From Zygnema cylindricum (lineage: Eukaryota; Streptophyta; Zygnematophyceae; Zygnematales; Zygnemataceae), in contig JBBHKE010001486.1 of NCBI GenBank assembly GCA_037447655.1, forward strand, positions 248,001 through 312,000: a stretch of 64,000 bases of DNA, given 5' to 3'. Shown here piece by piece: positions 11,553-24,900 of the stretch. Both the position numbers and the translations under genes were made by a program. Under the pieces are notes generated by a model. It worked only from the letters and a program-made list of their open reading frames with translations. It did no database searches and was not told the DNA's origin. Each line of letters opens with the position of its first letter. Within the stretch, counting starts at the first letter, position 1.

Positions 11553-12590
11553 TTACAAAAATATATCATTTCCCCCAAGACTCCTCGGCTTAATAGGTCC
11601 ACATAGATCCACATGAACAAGTTCCAAAGGTTGACTCGCTTTAAATTGTACATTTTTGATAGGATGCGGTTTCCTCATTCGCTTCCCCTTGCTATAACCA
11701 TTACATCCATTCACCTTTTCTCCGGTCGCCAATTCCAAACCTCTCACCGAAAAATTCTTAATCGTCCTTTTAATGTTTTCCTCCGAAGTGTGGCATAACC
11801 GATGATGCCAAAGGCTAAGGTCTTTTTCCTCCATCTCCACCGAAAGCATAGAGGGTTCCTCTTTAGCCGGCCGTTTCCAAATTAACTTACTAACCAAATT
11901 ATCCGACACAAATCCTTCCCCAATTTGAATTCTTTCCTTACTTTTAATCATGATTCTATAATCCTCCAATGAAATAACTCTACCTCCGGCCTTTTGAATT
12001 TGAGGAACACTAACCAAATTCACCACTCCATTAGGAATAAACAAAGCATCATTCAACTTAGCTTTATGCACTCTAACATTTCCATATTTATCTCTCACCG
12101 GTAAATCCATTCGAACCGTTCCAACTGTGTCCACCGGAATCACATGTCCACTCGCAACCGTGACATTCTTTGGAACCGTAAGCTTCCTTGTATCCGAAAA
12201 TAAACTTAAATCCGTACACACATGATGTGTTGCACCGGTATCAATAATCCAATCTCTTACACAATGATTACTAGAAGCCGAATTCAAAATTGCTCCAGTT
12301 TTCTCGTCCAATAAAATAGCCAAATTATAATATCGCTCCTCAAAGTCTCTTTCAAACTCCGTATAGTTTCCTTGATAATTGGATCCTCTTAATTGGCCAC
12401 GACCGCGTCCGCGTCCTCGGCCACGTCCTCGTCCATTTCCTCGATTGTCATAAAAGGAAGAATTTTCGCCTTCTCGTTGGAAACAATGAGAGCTCACATG
12501 TCCCCACTTATGACAAATGTTGCATCTCTTCTCCTTATCCGGGCACTCGGCTGCAAAATGCCCAATCTTATCACATTTGAAACAAGTCAC
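11553..12590 (-). pseudogene. Copia zinc knuckles, protease and GAG-pre-integrase region
   Basis: Two zinc knuckles come first: CFKCDKIGHFAAEC and CNICHKWGHVSSHC. An RGRGRG-rich stretch follows, then the aspartic protease motif WIIDTGATHHVC. The GAG-pre-integrase HHCC zinc region follows (WHHRLCHTSEENI). The segment ends with LVHVDLCGPIKP, which carries the first integrase Asp. The second knuckle keeps all four ligands, unlike the gag-only element at 2-5.7 kb. Confidence 0.92.
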
Positions 12591-12680
12591 GTTAGAGGTG
12601 TTAGATATATCAAATTGACTTCTACTAAAACCAACATTTTGACTTCTTCCTCTAAAATTTCCTCTAATACCCCCTCTTCC

Positions 12681-13598
12681 TCAAAACAAATGTAGATCCG
12701 GGGAATCCGAGGTATTTACATTATAGATTCTACTACTTTCAAAACCTCTACCTACACTCTCTCTAGACTTCTCAATAGACTTCAAATAATTTACCGCATA
12801 CTCTAGTGTAGCCTTCCTTTTAGATTGAATTATTTCACTAGACAAAGAATATCTTTCGCGTAATCCCTCTAAGAACACTTGTAACTTTTCATTTTCGGGT
12901 ACAATTTTACCAAGACTACTCAATTGCTCCAAGAAAATATAAAATCTTTTGACTCCATCATCTATTGACTCATTATGCTTAAACTTAAACTTAATAAAAT
13001 CCTTGAACACATAATTTGCCTTGTCATTGACTCCTTTATCAAAATGATTTTCTAACGCTTAGCAAAATTTATGTGCGGTATCATGAATAAGAGAATAATC
13101 ATGGACCGATCCGGTACAACTTTGAATCAATCCATTCATGGCCGCCATATCTTTCAATCTCCACAAATTTTGCGCCTTGGGATCTTTTGGCATTTTCTCC
13201 TTGCCGTTGACGATCTTCCATAACTTCTTCAAGATGAGACTCGCTCTCATGTTCTTCTTCCAAATAGCGTAGTTCGATCCGTCGAAGATAACCGGCTTGC
13301 CTCCCATTCGAAAATCTTCTTCTCCTTCCAACTCACTATCAAAATCAAAATCCTCTTCTATCTTTTTCTTTTTCTTTTTCTTATATTTTTCATCATCATC
13401 CGAATTATCTGAGCTGCTACTAGAACTAGAGCTAGAGCTGCCCTCGGATTCCTCTTTCACCGAAACATTTTCATTTTTCACCTTTTTATCCTTTTCTTTC
13501 ATAAATTTCTCCCACTCCTTATAAGTGTCTCTATCTAACCGAATGTCATAACTTTCCTTCTCTTTAGGTTGATCCAATCCGAAGGGTTTAGCTGGCAA
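12681..13598 (-). pseudogene. Copia Gag capsid region (two segments)
   Basis: Segment 13,598-13,059 has a basic/acidic N-terminus with a serine run, then FDGSNYAIWKKNMRASLILK and CTGSVHDYSLIHDTAHKF. Segment 13,010-12,681 continues with FKDFIKFKFKHNESIDDGVK and FLEGLRERYSLSSEIIQ. Both match the Gag of the 2-5.7 kb element closely in order and wording. A stop near 13,059 and a frame change break it. Confidence 0.85.
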
Positions 13599-13806
13599 TG
13601 ACTAGTCGGACTTTGGCGCAATTCCTTCACCGAAACTGAATTCTCGTTTGCTCGGACCCCGAAGAGATGGCTCGAGAGTCGGCGGAGTTCCCGAGGTCCC
13701 AATAGGCATCCTCGGTCCAGATGGAGAGGGTGAGTTCTTCTTATTCTTCCCTCCCACACTAACTCACTAGATCCTCAATGTGGAGCTAACTTGCTTCGAT
13801 ACCAAT

Positions 13807-14387
13807 TGAAAGGATCGACAACACAATCGGAATGCGCAGAAAATTGACAAATTACACAATGTGGAAGCGAATTTAACTCAATGCCAATTATCTACCAGCT
13901 CATACACATTAAATTCTCATGAACATAGATAGAGACATTACATAATTCAGAAGAGGAAATCTCACATTAATTCTCATACATTAACTTTACAATAATTTCT
14001 CCTTAGTTATTATCTAATCCCTCACTAGCTGGCATTTAAACTTAGTAGCCAGTTTACATCTAGAAATATAATTATAGAAGCGTCACATGTACTTGGACGC
14101 AAAATAGAGTACGACGCAAATTGATAATTCTCGAAAACAAAACATCTAGAAGTACAATACTTAAAGTACAACTTAACCTACACGAAACGAAACTGCTAGA
14201 AGTACTACGCACGAACCGAAAGTACTAAAAGTCCCGTACACAAACGAAATAGACCAACCCGTTCACACTTAATCAAACGAAACTGAAAAGTACTAATGAA
14301 ACGAAATGCGCGACGTGACGCGCGACAAAATTGACCCACACTAAAAACGAACCAACATTGACAAAATCCCACATTGCAATCCTAACA
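13807..14387 (-). repeat. 5' LTR of the copia element
   Basis: The 581-bp repeat starts TGAAAGGATCGAC beside the primer-binding site and ends TCCTAACA, followed by target duplication AATGA. Confidence 0.95.
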
Positions 14388-14392
14388 AATGA

Positions 14393-15149
14393 AAGATATT
14401 GTTTGAATTCCATGTTGAACAAAAGTTGGGAGGATATTTTTGTCAAAAGATAATTGTGTTTCAATGATTCACTCTCTAATTGTAACCCTAATGAGAAAAC
14501 AGATGCACCAATAAGGTCATAGACGTGCATTGAATTGTGTACAAAGCAGTTTAGTTGCTTCGCTGAAAGCCATGCAGACCCTTGGTAGCCATCGATTGTT
14601 TAGTTGCTGCAAGGCCTTTGTGGTAGATCTGACGCCCAAGAATTGGCTCTAGGTAGGAATGGAAAGCGTGGGAGAAAGGACTCTCACCCAACCCCAAATT
14701 ATTGGCGCAAGGTACTGTCGGGTTATGATTGGGTCGCGCGTCCTAGAGAAAAAAACACCCACAATAAAGGATATAATTCGACGTCCAATTTTGCCATCTT
14801 GCTTTTTCAATGGATTCTCTCTCGCAACTTTGCATCTGGATGGCATTCTTGTGCATGGGTTGCTTGAAGGTGGAAAGTTGGCCGCGGAGTAAGAGGAGGG
14901 GAGATGGGACAAGGTGTGGGATCTGGGGATTAGTGAGTTTCTTCTCTGAGTTTTGGCAGCATTTGGCCTTTGAGTATTTCGAAGAATAGGTCGCACTCTA
15001 ATTGATTAAGTATACTAGCTGGGTTTCTCAAAGTCGGTTAATTCAAGCTCCCTTAGTCGAGAGTCTGCATAAGATTGATAGAGTTAAATCTCAAAAGCAC
15101 CTCTTTTTCGTATCGGTTGTGATTGGGAGGGCTATTCTCACCTTCCTCT
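14393..15149. other. Intergenic DNA, no gene recognised
   Basis: Overlapping open frames occur on both strands around 14,600-15,000, but none has a recognisable motif, and neither strand shows a splice-supported model. Nothing else was seen. Confidence 0.4.
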
Positions 15150-15611
15150 AGACCGTGAATCGCTTATTAGTGTTAATGTTTTTTTGGCCACTTAAAACAT
15201 CTTTTCTCTATGCACACGTGTCCGGTTAATGATTGGAGACTACACCGTGTATCGCTATTAGTGTTAGTATTTTTTTCGCCACTTAAGACGTCATTTTTAC
15301 GTACACACTTGTCCGATTTTGAAATGGAGACCGCCAATCGTAAGGTGAGAATTTTTACTTTCAACCGGAGCTGTTGGATTTCTCAGAGAAAGGATGTTTC
15401 GGAAAGAAAACATTAATGTTTTTTTTACAACTTGAAACATCTTTTCTCCTTGCACAATTGTTAGATTTTTAATCCGACGGTTGCAATTGAAAGATCAAAT
15501 TCTCACCTTCCGATTAGTGGTCGTCCACCAAAAATCGGACAAGTGTGTACAGAGAAAAAATATTTTTAAGTGGAGAAAAAAACTTTACACTAATAGCGAT
15601 ACACGATGTAG
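15150..15611. mobile_element. MITE family A cluster (truncated copy plus a composite copy)
   Basis: The first part (15,150-15,236) carries ACCGTGAATCGC and TTAGTGTTAATG, then breaks off. A second copy starts at 15,240 (CTACACCGTGTATCGC) and ends at 15,611 (GCGATACACGATGTAG), giving inverted termini. Its interior repeats the family core TTAAAACATCTTTTCTCC in two orientations and is longer (about 370 bp) than the usual 220 bp, so one copy seems nested in or joined to another. Confidence 0.75.
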
Positions 15612-15687
15612 GGCGCCAGGCTACTTCGGCGCACTTATGGCTCAAAAAAGTTGTGACGCGGGCAGTTTTAAATTTTTGGCGGTGTAC

Positions 15688-15908
15688 TAAAACCGTTTGC
15701 AGATAGGGTTAATAATTTTTTCGCCACTCAAAACATCATTTCTGCGTACACACTTGTCCGATTTTCAATTTGAGACCGCCAATCGGAAGCTGAGAATCTT
15801 ACCTTTCAATCACATCCGTCAGATCTACAATCGGACATATGTGTACGGAGAAAAGATGTTTTAAGTGACGAAAAAAACATTAACACTAATAGAGATTGAA
15901 GGTGTACT
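15688..15908. mobile_element. MITE family A copy
   Basis: About 220 bp, with the family interior CGCCACTCAAAACATC, GAGACCGCCAATCGGAAG and TGTGTACGGAGAAAAGATG, and a right end TTAACACTAATAGAGATTG. The left end has diverged. Confidence 0.65.
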
Positions 15909-16412
15909 ACTATGGGAATTGACGACGAGCCCGAATATCATTTCCGTACAACCGTGGTATCAAAACACTGTTCCGGAATAGGACAAGCAGGGGACACGGG
16001 GAGCCTATTTCCCCTCCCTCCCGATTCCCGCGTTGACTTCACAGGGGAATGGGCTCGAGAAAGGGAACATGTACCTTAACTCTCCAATAGAAGGAACCTT
16101 TGTAGGTCAACATACACCAGAGTGGACTAATTTTAAGACTTTTTTACCTCTATTACTAATTTGTGTGGGAAAAAAAAAATCGTGAATCTTCCATAAAGCA
16201 CACCCACCATACACTAAACTACTTAGTTTGTCACTAACACTGACTCCTCCAAAAAAAAATCCTTTTATCATTTTTGTTAATTATTTCATGATGCACATGC
16301 ATACCGCTCCTTTGGTCTCGACAACTGCTACTTTTTCCATTTTATTCACTACTTGCTTTCCATTTTTTTTCATTACTGTAAATCCTTTACTTTCAATATG
16401 GGATGTAGAAAA
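15909..16412. other. Intergenic DNA, no gene seen
   Basis: Poly-A/T-rich low-complexity runs (near 16,170 and 16,250) and short unsupported frames only. Confidence 0.4.
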
Positions 16413-17094
16413 CTAGTTTTTTTTTAAATCTTGTACATAGAGGATATCATGCAAAGTTCTTTCTACTTCCATTCTATTGATATGGAGTTTCAGAGCGACC
16501 TTCCGTATAGCATTTGACACCACATTTTTCCCACTCGCATGATAGATAATCATTAGTGATGTGGGATGAAGCTCATCAAATGTTGTTGTTTCTAACAATA
16601 TGAGCTGATGCTCTAGTATCCGTTGTCCAATCGTTGCCCACTGCTCTAGATGTTTTGTTGGGAGCAAAGCATTCCTTCTCATCTGTTGCGTGAAATCAGC
16701 TCACCTCCATCTTCTCGGCTTCATTTCTCTGTGCATTAGATAGTCCCTCCAGTTTCATGTGTTTACGGTTGGTGTTCCAGCCATCTCTAAATACTCCAAC
16801 TTCTTTTGTCTTCTTGTATGCCGGACATATGCGAACATAGTGCTTTCTGTAATCACATAGTCGGGGCACTCTCCAATTTTCAACCTTTTCCTTAATTTTA
16901 CATGGATTCTAAAATTGTTTTTTCTTCAAAAACTGAGTGTTGAGAGCTTGGAAACTCTTGTTTTGTTTCATAGTAACTTGGATAACTTCATCATCTAACA
17001 CAAGTTGTATAGCAGTGCTCAAATTCCATTCTTCGTAAGGTACACGTTTTAGCTCATCTATAAAACTATAGTAGCTAGAGTAATTGAGTAACAT
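16413..17094 (-). pseudogene. Degraded copia Gag/protease remnant
   Basis: Minus-strand frames hold IDELKRVPYEEWNLSTAIQ (Gag-like, 17,094-16,909). A relic zinc knuckle (CDYRKHYVRICP, about 16,815-16,860) has its second Cys replaced. A protease-region fragment (16,682-16,413) contains FDELHPTSLMI, KVALKLHIN and TLHDILYVQDLKKN, typical of the area after the copia protease Asp. Frames are broken and no LTR was identified. It is older than, and different from, the element at 8-14 kb. Confidence 0.65.
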
Positions 17095-18445
17095 GAGTAA
17101 CTACACCGTGAATCGCTATTAGTGTTAGTGTTTTTTTCGTCTCTTAAAACATATTTTCTCCGTGCACACTTGTTGGATTGTGGATCTGACAGTTGCGATT
17201 GAAAGGTAGGATTCTAAGCTTCTGGTTGGCGGTCTCAAATTGAAAATCGGAGAGATGTGTACGGAGAGAAGATGTTTTAACTGCCGAAAAAATTATTAAC
17301 ACTCGTAGCGATACAAGGTGTAGAAACTGGAGTAATTGGAGTAACTGACATAACTGGAGTACTTGGAGGACACTGAATAACTTCAGTAATTGGACCAACT
17401 AGAAGTACTCGAGTAACTAGAGTAATTGGAACAACTAGAGTAAATGGAGTAACTAGAGTTACCAGAGTATCTAAAGTAACTGGAGTAACTAGAGTAGTTC
17501 GATAACCAGCGTGAAAAAAAAAAACTAACTAGAGTAACTTCAATAATTAGTGCAGCTAGAGTAACTTGAGTAACTAGTGTAAAAAGAGTAACTAGAGTAA
17601 CAACGGTAACGAGAGTAACTAGAGTAACTGGAGTAACTAGAGTTATTGGAATAACTAAAGTAATTGGATTCATTGGTGTAACTGAGTAGTAACTAGAGTA
17701 AGTCGAGTAGCTAGGGTAATTGGAGTAGGTAGTTTAACTAAAGTAACAAGAGTAACTAGAGTAATTAGAGTAGTATAGCAACTAGAGTAACTAGAGTCGC
17801 TTGAGTAAGTGACTAGACTAAGTGGAGTAACTACAATAATAAGAGTAACTAGAGTACTTAAAAGTATCTAGAGTAACTTGAAAAGCTAGAGAAGTTGGAT
17901 AACTAGAGTAGTTTCAACAAGTTGATAAATAGGAGTAACAAGAGTAATTGGAGTAGTTAAGAGTAATTGGATTAACAAGAGTAACTAGAGTGATTAGAGT
18001 AACTAAAGCAACTGGAGTAATTAGAGTTGTTACAGTAATGAGTAACTATAGTAACCCGAGTAATTAAGGTAACTCTAGTAACTAGAGTAACTAGAGTAAC
18101 TGGAGTAATTGGAGTAACTGGAGTAACTAAAGTGACTAAGTAACTAGAGTGACTCCTGTAACTCGAGTAACTAGAGAGACTGGAGTAATTAGAGTAGTTG
18201 GAGAAATTAGAGTAACTCAAGTAACTACAGTACCTGGAGTAGCTAGAGTAACTAAAGTAAATGGAGTAAATGGAGTAACTAGAGTAACAGGAGTGGCTGG
18301 AGTGCCTAGAGTAACTAGAGTATTTCGATTACCTAGAGAGTTACTCGAGTATAGCGGAATTTGGGGTGACTAGAGTAACTGGAGTAACTAGAGTAATTGG
18401 AGTAAATTGAGTAACTTGAGTAACTAGAGAAACTGGAGTTGTTGT
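17063..18445. repeat. Minisatellite, 9-bp unit AGTAACTAG/AGTAACTGG
   Basis: More than 1 kb of degenerate tandem 9-mers (consensus GTAACTAGA with GTAACTGGA and GTAATTGGA variants). A family A MITE (17,101-17,323) sits near its left edge with repeat sequence on both sides, so the MITE landed inside the array. Translations give monotonous VTLVTLVTP or YSSYSSYSN peptides, which are artefacts of the repeat. Confidence 0.92.
17101..17323. mobile_element. MITE family A, intact copy
   Basis: 223 bp with terminal inverted repeats: left CTACACCGTGAATCGCTATT, right complement CTACACCTTGTATCGCTACG. The interior has TTAAAACATATTTTCTCC and its complement near the other end, so the whole element can fold into a long hairpin. 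No coding capacity. Confidence 0.88.
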
Positions 18446-18955
18446 AACTCGGGTTCCCGTTTTTAAGCATGTAAACTACATGGCAGATTTTTGAAGGTCC
18501 TTTTGATGTTATCTTACATTACACAAAGCCAAAAGTGTAACCAATGTCATTTTTATGCAACTGTTGATGACTTGTATAGAAAATGATACATAAACATTGA
18601 GTAGTTTTAGTGAGAAAAATGCTTTTGGTTACATTGTAGCTACATCATAGTATGAAATGTCCCTTCATTCACTTATATAGCACACGAAAAAAAAATTAAG
18701 AGTTTCTTGGAAACCTTGACTATGCATAAGTTACTTGCGTTTCATGCTAAAACAGGAAAAAAAAAAAAAAAGGATTTATCTACAACAAATGAACCAGCAT
18801 CTTTTTTGCCGAATCCTAAGTTCATATGGAGAACCAGACCTGCTGTGTAAGCTACCCGGAGAAGGTTCTTATATAGACGCAAGTTTCAATGTAGAAACGA
18901 GTGAGATTAATCTCTCTGTGACTTTTACATATGTAAAAAGTCTTATCTTAATATA
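18446..18955. other. Intergenic DNA downstream of FIGNL1
   Basis: AT-rich, no gene seen. It probably includes the FIGNL1 3' UTR next to the stop at 18,956. Confidence 0.4.
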
Positions 18956-21900
18956 CTACTTCAGTTCACCGCTGCCAAACTGCTTGCTCCATTCTTCATA
19001 TATAATAAGCTCTTTTGGTGCAACAGATGGTCGAACAAATCGGATGGCCCTATGGAAGTCCTGCAATACATGAGAACGTTCGGTATAAAATGTTAGGCTA
19101 CTATGTCAAAGTTTTACTTGTACAAACAACAACACTGTATGTGTGAGCAAAACAACAACTATTCATATTGCTTCTGCATGATAGAATCTTTGCCCAATTT
19201 TAAATATACAATATGTAAGTTTTTCAATGCCGACAAACAATGGGCGACGGGTGGACTTTGAGTAGGGTGAGGCAGTATTTTTTAAACACAACAAAACTCA
19301 ACAAGTACACTGATGTAATTTTAAATTATGACCTTACGACTTCCATCTAGTAATCATAGAGTGAAACAAATTGAAGCATTTTCTGAAGAGTAACAGAAGA
19401 AAAACTCAACAAGTACTCAGGTGTAATTTAAAATTATGACCTAGTCTTTACGAGTTCCCATCTAGTCATCAAAGAGTGAAACAAATTGAAGCCTTTTCTG
19501 AAGAGTAACAGACACTCGAAGACTTCAAATAAACCAATGATGTACGACAATGTCCAAAAACTAGATGACATGTCAACAATTATTAGGTCTGAGTTAGAGG
19601 GGACAAGGCTATTTTAAGGTCATTAAACTATTTTCTTTGTGATCAAAAGAAGATCTGAATTCACAAGGCAACAAATAAGTACTTAAATTCAAATATCTGG
19701 TTATGACGGTCAGCTTAATTAAACTGCACTATAGAAGAGCATTTGCATGTCTGTAGGATTTTATGCGAGAAAATAAGAAACAGAAAAAAAAGGACAGAGT
19801 TATAGGCTGTGAGTTGATGCTATTGATAAAGGACACTGCTTGAGAAAAAGTGCACTAAAGAATTGACTTGGTTAACAAATAGATTAGACCATTGGCTGTG
19901 TTTAATTTTAAAAATAAATGGCAAGATATCCCGACCCATTGTCACAATTGTAAACAAAATGATAAAATAACATCGGTGTTTTTCAGTGTGTAAAAGACCT
20001 TTGTGGACAGTCATAGTTCACACACTTGCTTCACACAATTGTCAAAGGAAATGGATTCCTAAACTTAGCAGTTTCCAGACTAAAGTTGCAGTGATCAGTG
20101 TGATAACTTGACAGATTACGAAATTAAGGTTCACTTCTAAATATACAAATAAAATTTGCATCATCAACGGAAGGATGAGACAGCCTGGTATCATTCAAGT
20201 TCACATCAGTAAGGAAGTGTATGACCAATAAAACAAAGTGAGACGCCGTTTAAAAAAAAGAATAAATAAGGTTCAAGCTGATGTAAAATATGAACTTCTG
20301 GTTTCTTTGAAGTTTTCAGTCCCACAAATGGTTCACTGAATAGAAACGCAACAGAGTCGTCCATTTTTGACATCGGTTTATTTCTTCATCCTATAAAAGT
20401 TTGAGAAAAATACAGTTGTTGTCAAACATCGACCTGGACGGCTCTCCTTTTTGTGTTTATGGATTAAACCCACTGCAATTACTCTTATTATTTTTAGCTT
20501 TTCTTTTACTTTTCTTTTTTCAACCCACAATTGGCATGACAGAATTGACACCTTTCTGCCACAAGTGTATCGATTGTGTACAAAAAAACATACTACATGT
20601 ACTAAGTAAGAAATGATCATGTTTTTCCTACAAAAACAGTTCGTACGACTGTGTTTTTGTTCAATGGTTCATGTAGGTTTCCCAAAAGTGCGAAAAATTA
20701 CCTCAAGTGATACCGGTCTGATATCATCCTTGTTCAGATGTGCAATATCGCCTGACATCATTGCCTCTCGTAAGGGACCCATAGATGCTTCCTTCACGAG
20801 GTTTTTCATGTCCGAACCCGAATATCCTGCCATTGAATGACACATCAGTAAATACTTAACACAGAATCAATGCCAATCAGTAAATGTTTGACACATCAAT
20901 GATAATCAGCAAAATACATCTCATTTTATGTCAATATATCGTGGCAGATTACCTAGGGTTAACTGCTGCTGTTCAATTCCTACAGGGGTGGATGCAAAAA
21001 AGTGCTTGTGAATAACAGGAAAAAACTAAAAGTCAGTCAGTTCAGTAACATGATTCAGTCTTGTCTGCCAAAATGAAAATTACCACTATACAGGGTTGTG
21101 AATATTCACATGCATTATATGTGGTTCAAGAGTGTACCTTCTGTCGCTACCGAAACAGCCTGGATATCATCGTCAGAAAGTGTGAGGAGGCCGTCTTTCT
21201 CTAATAACGTCCTTATAATCTGTGCTCTGGCAACTGATGATAGAATACAAGAAAATGTAAAAAATCAGGCTCAATATGCACTAAATTGAGGTTGTCCTCT
21301 TCCATTTCAAATTTCAACATTGGTTGGTGACCCTGCCAGGTTTTTCCATCATAAAAGTGATTGCTCTTGTGGATAACTATAGCAAAATGCTTTAGACCGT
21401 TGGTGAATAACAAAATAAGAGGTTAGTGACCTTCCTGGGTGCAAATCTGAAAATAAAATTTTAATCTCAGGGTCTATTAAAATTTGGATAGCTCTGCAAC
21501 AACATGTCAAAGATCAAGAACATCATTGAAGAGCCCTTCAGGTAAGCAATGTGACAACATGTGAAGAATTTTAGGAAAAGGATAAACAGAGACAGGATTA
21601 CAAAAAACATGGTCGCTCCCGCCGATCCAGCCAGATATTTACCCGTGTGTTACTGTACATCTTGGCTCTTAGATTAGACCTACAACGGCTCTTCTCTTAA
21701 ACTAAACCTTTCAAGAATTTACGAGAACCTGTAAAAGCTGTATATTGCAAACAATATATATGGCAAAAGAAATGACAAAGAAATTTCATGAGCAAAAGAT
21801 TCATACATAGAAGTACTGGCGCACTATCTTTTTGGAGTGTATGTGAGAACCAACGGCAAAGCACAAACAGACACACAGATTTTGTGTACATAATGAGGGC

Positions 21901-24900
21901 TATGGCAAGTAAGGGTCTAACCAGGTTCCGGTAGGGGAATGTAAAGACGATTAGACATTCTTCTACGGACAGCTGGGTCCAGTTCTTGTGGCCGGTTTGT
22001 TGCACCTGCAGTAGAAAATTTGAAGGTGCAAGTCTGTATAACGTGTCATCTTGGTATTTTCCTTTGAATGTGAATAACACTAAGGCACTCAAAATCACCT
22101 TCCTGCTCAAACAGTGATGAAATATTCCAGGAAATTTGAGTAAAGATATGTCATGATTTAGTGAAAATGACAATGGATGCAACGCTTCAATTTGATAATG
22201 AAAATAATAAACAATTGGTAACACAAACCGCCCCAATGTTCAGCTTGTCACAGGGGAGATAAGAAGTTTAGAAGCTGTTTCTTTGATAGAACTTTTTGCC
22301 AGATAAACCACAATTCCCTGTCTACATGTTGCTTCAATCCATAGAATACAAAAGACAGCAACAGGCATACCAATAACAAGAACTTGGTCGTTATCCCCAC
22401 TGCATCCTTCCATCTCGATCAAAAACTGGGTTTTCAGTCTCCGACTTGATTCATGTTCTCCATCTTCCTTGCGCTGTAGTCCCACATTTGCAAAAAAGGT
22501 TCAATTTAGACTCAAAAAAATAATGTTTTGATTTAGACTCAATTTTTATTATTCAATTTAGACTCAAAAAAGAAGTTCGGTTTAGACTTCGAAAAAGATT
22601 TGCGTGTAAGTTCACCACCCATCACTATTATAGTGAAAAATTAGCTTTAAAAGTTTATTAGAACTAAATACAAGAAGTTATGTTCTGCCACGTGGCTCAT
22701 TTTGAGGCACATAACTAGTTATGTTGACATTCGGTCAAAAAAACACTCACTCAAATTAGAGTGATTAATTCTAATAGGGATGGGCATTGTAGCTTAATGT
22801 AGAGTATAGCATTGCCAAGGTTCAAATCCCTTTTTCTGTTTTTAATATGGTTAAGTTTTCCACAAAAAAGCAAAGCAGTAGATCTGAGCCCCAGACATGC
22901 CAGCCATTCACAACATAGAAACATCCTTCTGATTGACCGGCACCATTGCCCACCAAAATCAAGAAATATTGAGAAAAAACAAGCACACATTTTTGCTTTG
23001 TGAAGGTTTCGAGAAAAGGTATTCCAAATTAATGGGGAGCAAATGCAGAGTTCTGCAGTTGTAATCAGAATGAAAACCCCTCAAGTTTCACACCTGTGAA
23101 AGTAACGAGTCGATTTCGTCCACAAAGATGACGGCAGGTTGGACACAACTTGCAACACCGAACAACGCTCGAACAAGCTTTTCACCTTCTCCGATCTGAA
23201 ACCATGTAAAGCATTATACACGAATTTGCATCAGGAAAGACAAAAAAAAAAGATGCCGCTGAATAAATGAAATTACAAAAAATAATGAATAAGATGTCCA
23301 GACTTGAGAAGGGGGCAGAAACAACGGCCAAAGACATCATATTAAACAACAGACTTTACAGTTAGCTGACCAGTAAGAGCTTCAAAAGAGGTGCTGTGAT
23401 AACACTCCCTGCATCATCGATTCTCCCAAAAAAAGTAGATGGCAATTGGTATAATCGGTGTCATCAACCAGATAGAAAAAAAGCATCATAGAGCTCATTG
23501 ATTTCTTGAATCTTGAGGCAGTAAGCTTACCCACTTGCTTGTCAATGAACTTGCAGAAATCGAGAAAAATGTCGCATTGGATTCACCAGCAATTGCTTTT
23601 CCAATAAGAGTTTTTCCAGTTCCCTACAAAATGCTAAAGAAGAATGTTAGGGCGTTTTCACGCTGTTTTGTAGTAGGTTTTATAGTGGATTCACAGTCAA
23701 ACCAAAAATATTCTTTCATCAACAAGAAAGTTAAAACGCCTCAATCTTATATTGCTACCTTTGAAACTGGAATAAGAAATGCTGCTGCTTACTGGAGGGC
23801 CATAGAGCAGAAGTCCTTTCCCTGGAGCACGAGTTCCTTGAAATAAATCTGGCCTTTTTAATGGCCATATGATCATCTCCATGACACATCGCTTTGCATG
23901 CTCCAAACCAGCTGGACGAACAAAAAACAGCCAATGTATTAGACGATGCTTGACATTTTCAAGCTTGAGAAAGAAGCTGAAAGCAACAAGTGGACCAAAG
24001 AAAAAACAGCCATAGACTAGGTCTTAGAAAATGCTTGACTGTATAAAGCTTGAGAAACAGTTGAAAAAAAAAAAGTGGACAGAAGAAAAAACAGCCATAG
24101 CATAGGCAGTAAAAGATGCTTGACAGTCTCAAGATTGAGAAAAAAGTTGAAAGAAACAAACAACAGTCAGCAGTCCAAGATGAGGCACATGAAAAAAATT
24201 GGCAGCACAGAAAAAGAGTTAACTTGGAGGCGAAGATCGGTTATATAACAACCATATGCTTTTGCAGGTGTAAGTGCCAAAAATAGGGCAAGATTTTGGA
24301 GCGTATGTTGGAATGACAAACTGCTTTTTATCAATTCACAAGCACGGAATTTCTTTCCTCACCAATGTCCGTCCATGTGATTCTTGTTTCTGTGCTGAGT
24401 ATTTCATTGATTATATGTTCAATCAGCCGCGGTTCGAGATTTCGGATCCTCTCAGGGACCTCGCCGTTAGGATCAAGTCCCAACATCTCCAGGCTGAAGA
24501 AAGAAAACGTTTCAGAAAAAGAGAAAAAACACCAATAAGATGCTTGTAACTGCTGACAGTACACCGCCCGTCGCAATTAGAGTTAATAACTCTAATTTTA
24601 GAGTGTTTTTACCCGAAATCATGAATTAGTGTTAATAACACAAATTGTTCAAGTGGTTCATAATGAGCCACGTTGCAAAACATAAACTTAGTGTAGTAAA
24701 TACTAAATCCGCTTTAACACTAATAATTCACTAACTCTAGTAGCGATGGGCAGTGTAGTTTTCAAATGCCTCAATCTTGCAGTATACAAAAGCGTATCAT
24801 ATGGCAGCATTCTAAAAAGGATATAAAAAAAAAATCTAGGATTGAGATGCTCTTACCATTTTCGAATAGCCGTTTCATTGTTGTGGTCCTTTCCCATGGA

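Larger units (their letters stand above)
8245..14387 (-). mobile_element. Ty1/copia LTR retrotransposon, full-length but degenerate
   Basis: The element is 6,143 bp, inserted with a perfect 5-bp target duplication AATGA (8,240-8,244 and 14,388-14,392). The LTRs are 580 and 581 bp. Read on the minus strand the order is: 5' LTR, primer-binding site (ATTGGTATCGAAGC, 13,793-13,806), Gag, zinc knuckles, protease, integrase, reverse transcriptase, RNase H, polypurine tract (GAGAGGGGGAA, next to 8,825) and 3' LTR. Integrase before reverse transcriptase is the copia order. The coding region is interrupted by several stops and frame changes, so this copy should be inactive. Confidence 0.95.

Noticed and set aside
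17972-18373. VTLVTPVTL-type and YSSYSS-type peptides
   Set aside because: Direct translation of the 9-bp minisatellite in several frames.
17063-18445. CRISPR-like array
   Set aside because: Units are contiguous 9-mers without spacers, and the DNA is eukaryotic.
21697-22236. 179-codon minus-strand ORF in FIGNL1
   Set aside because: It includes exon 8 in the correct frame, but the rest is intron read-through.
22785-22845. tRNA-like segment with B-box GGTTCAAATCC
   Set aside because: No acceptor or D-stem pairing could be made, and it overlaps the right end of a MITE.
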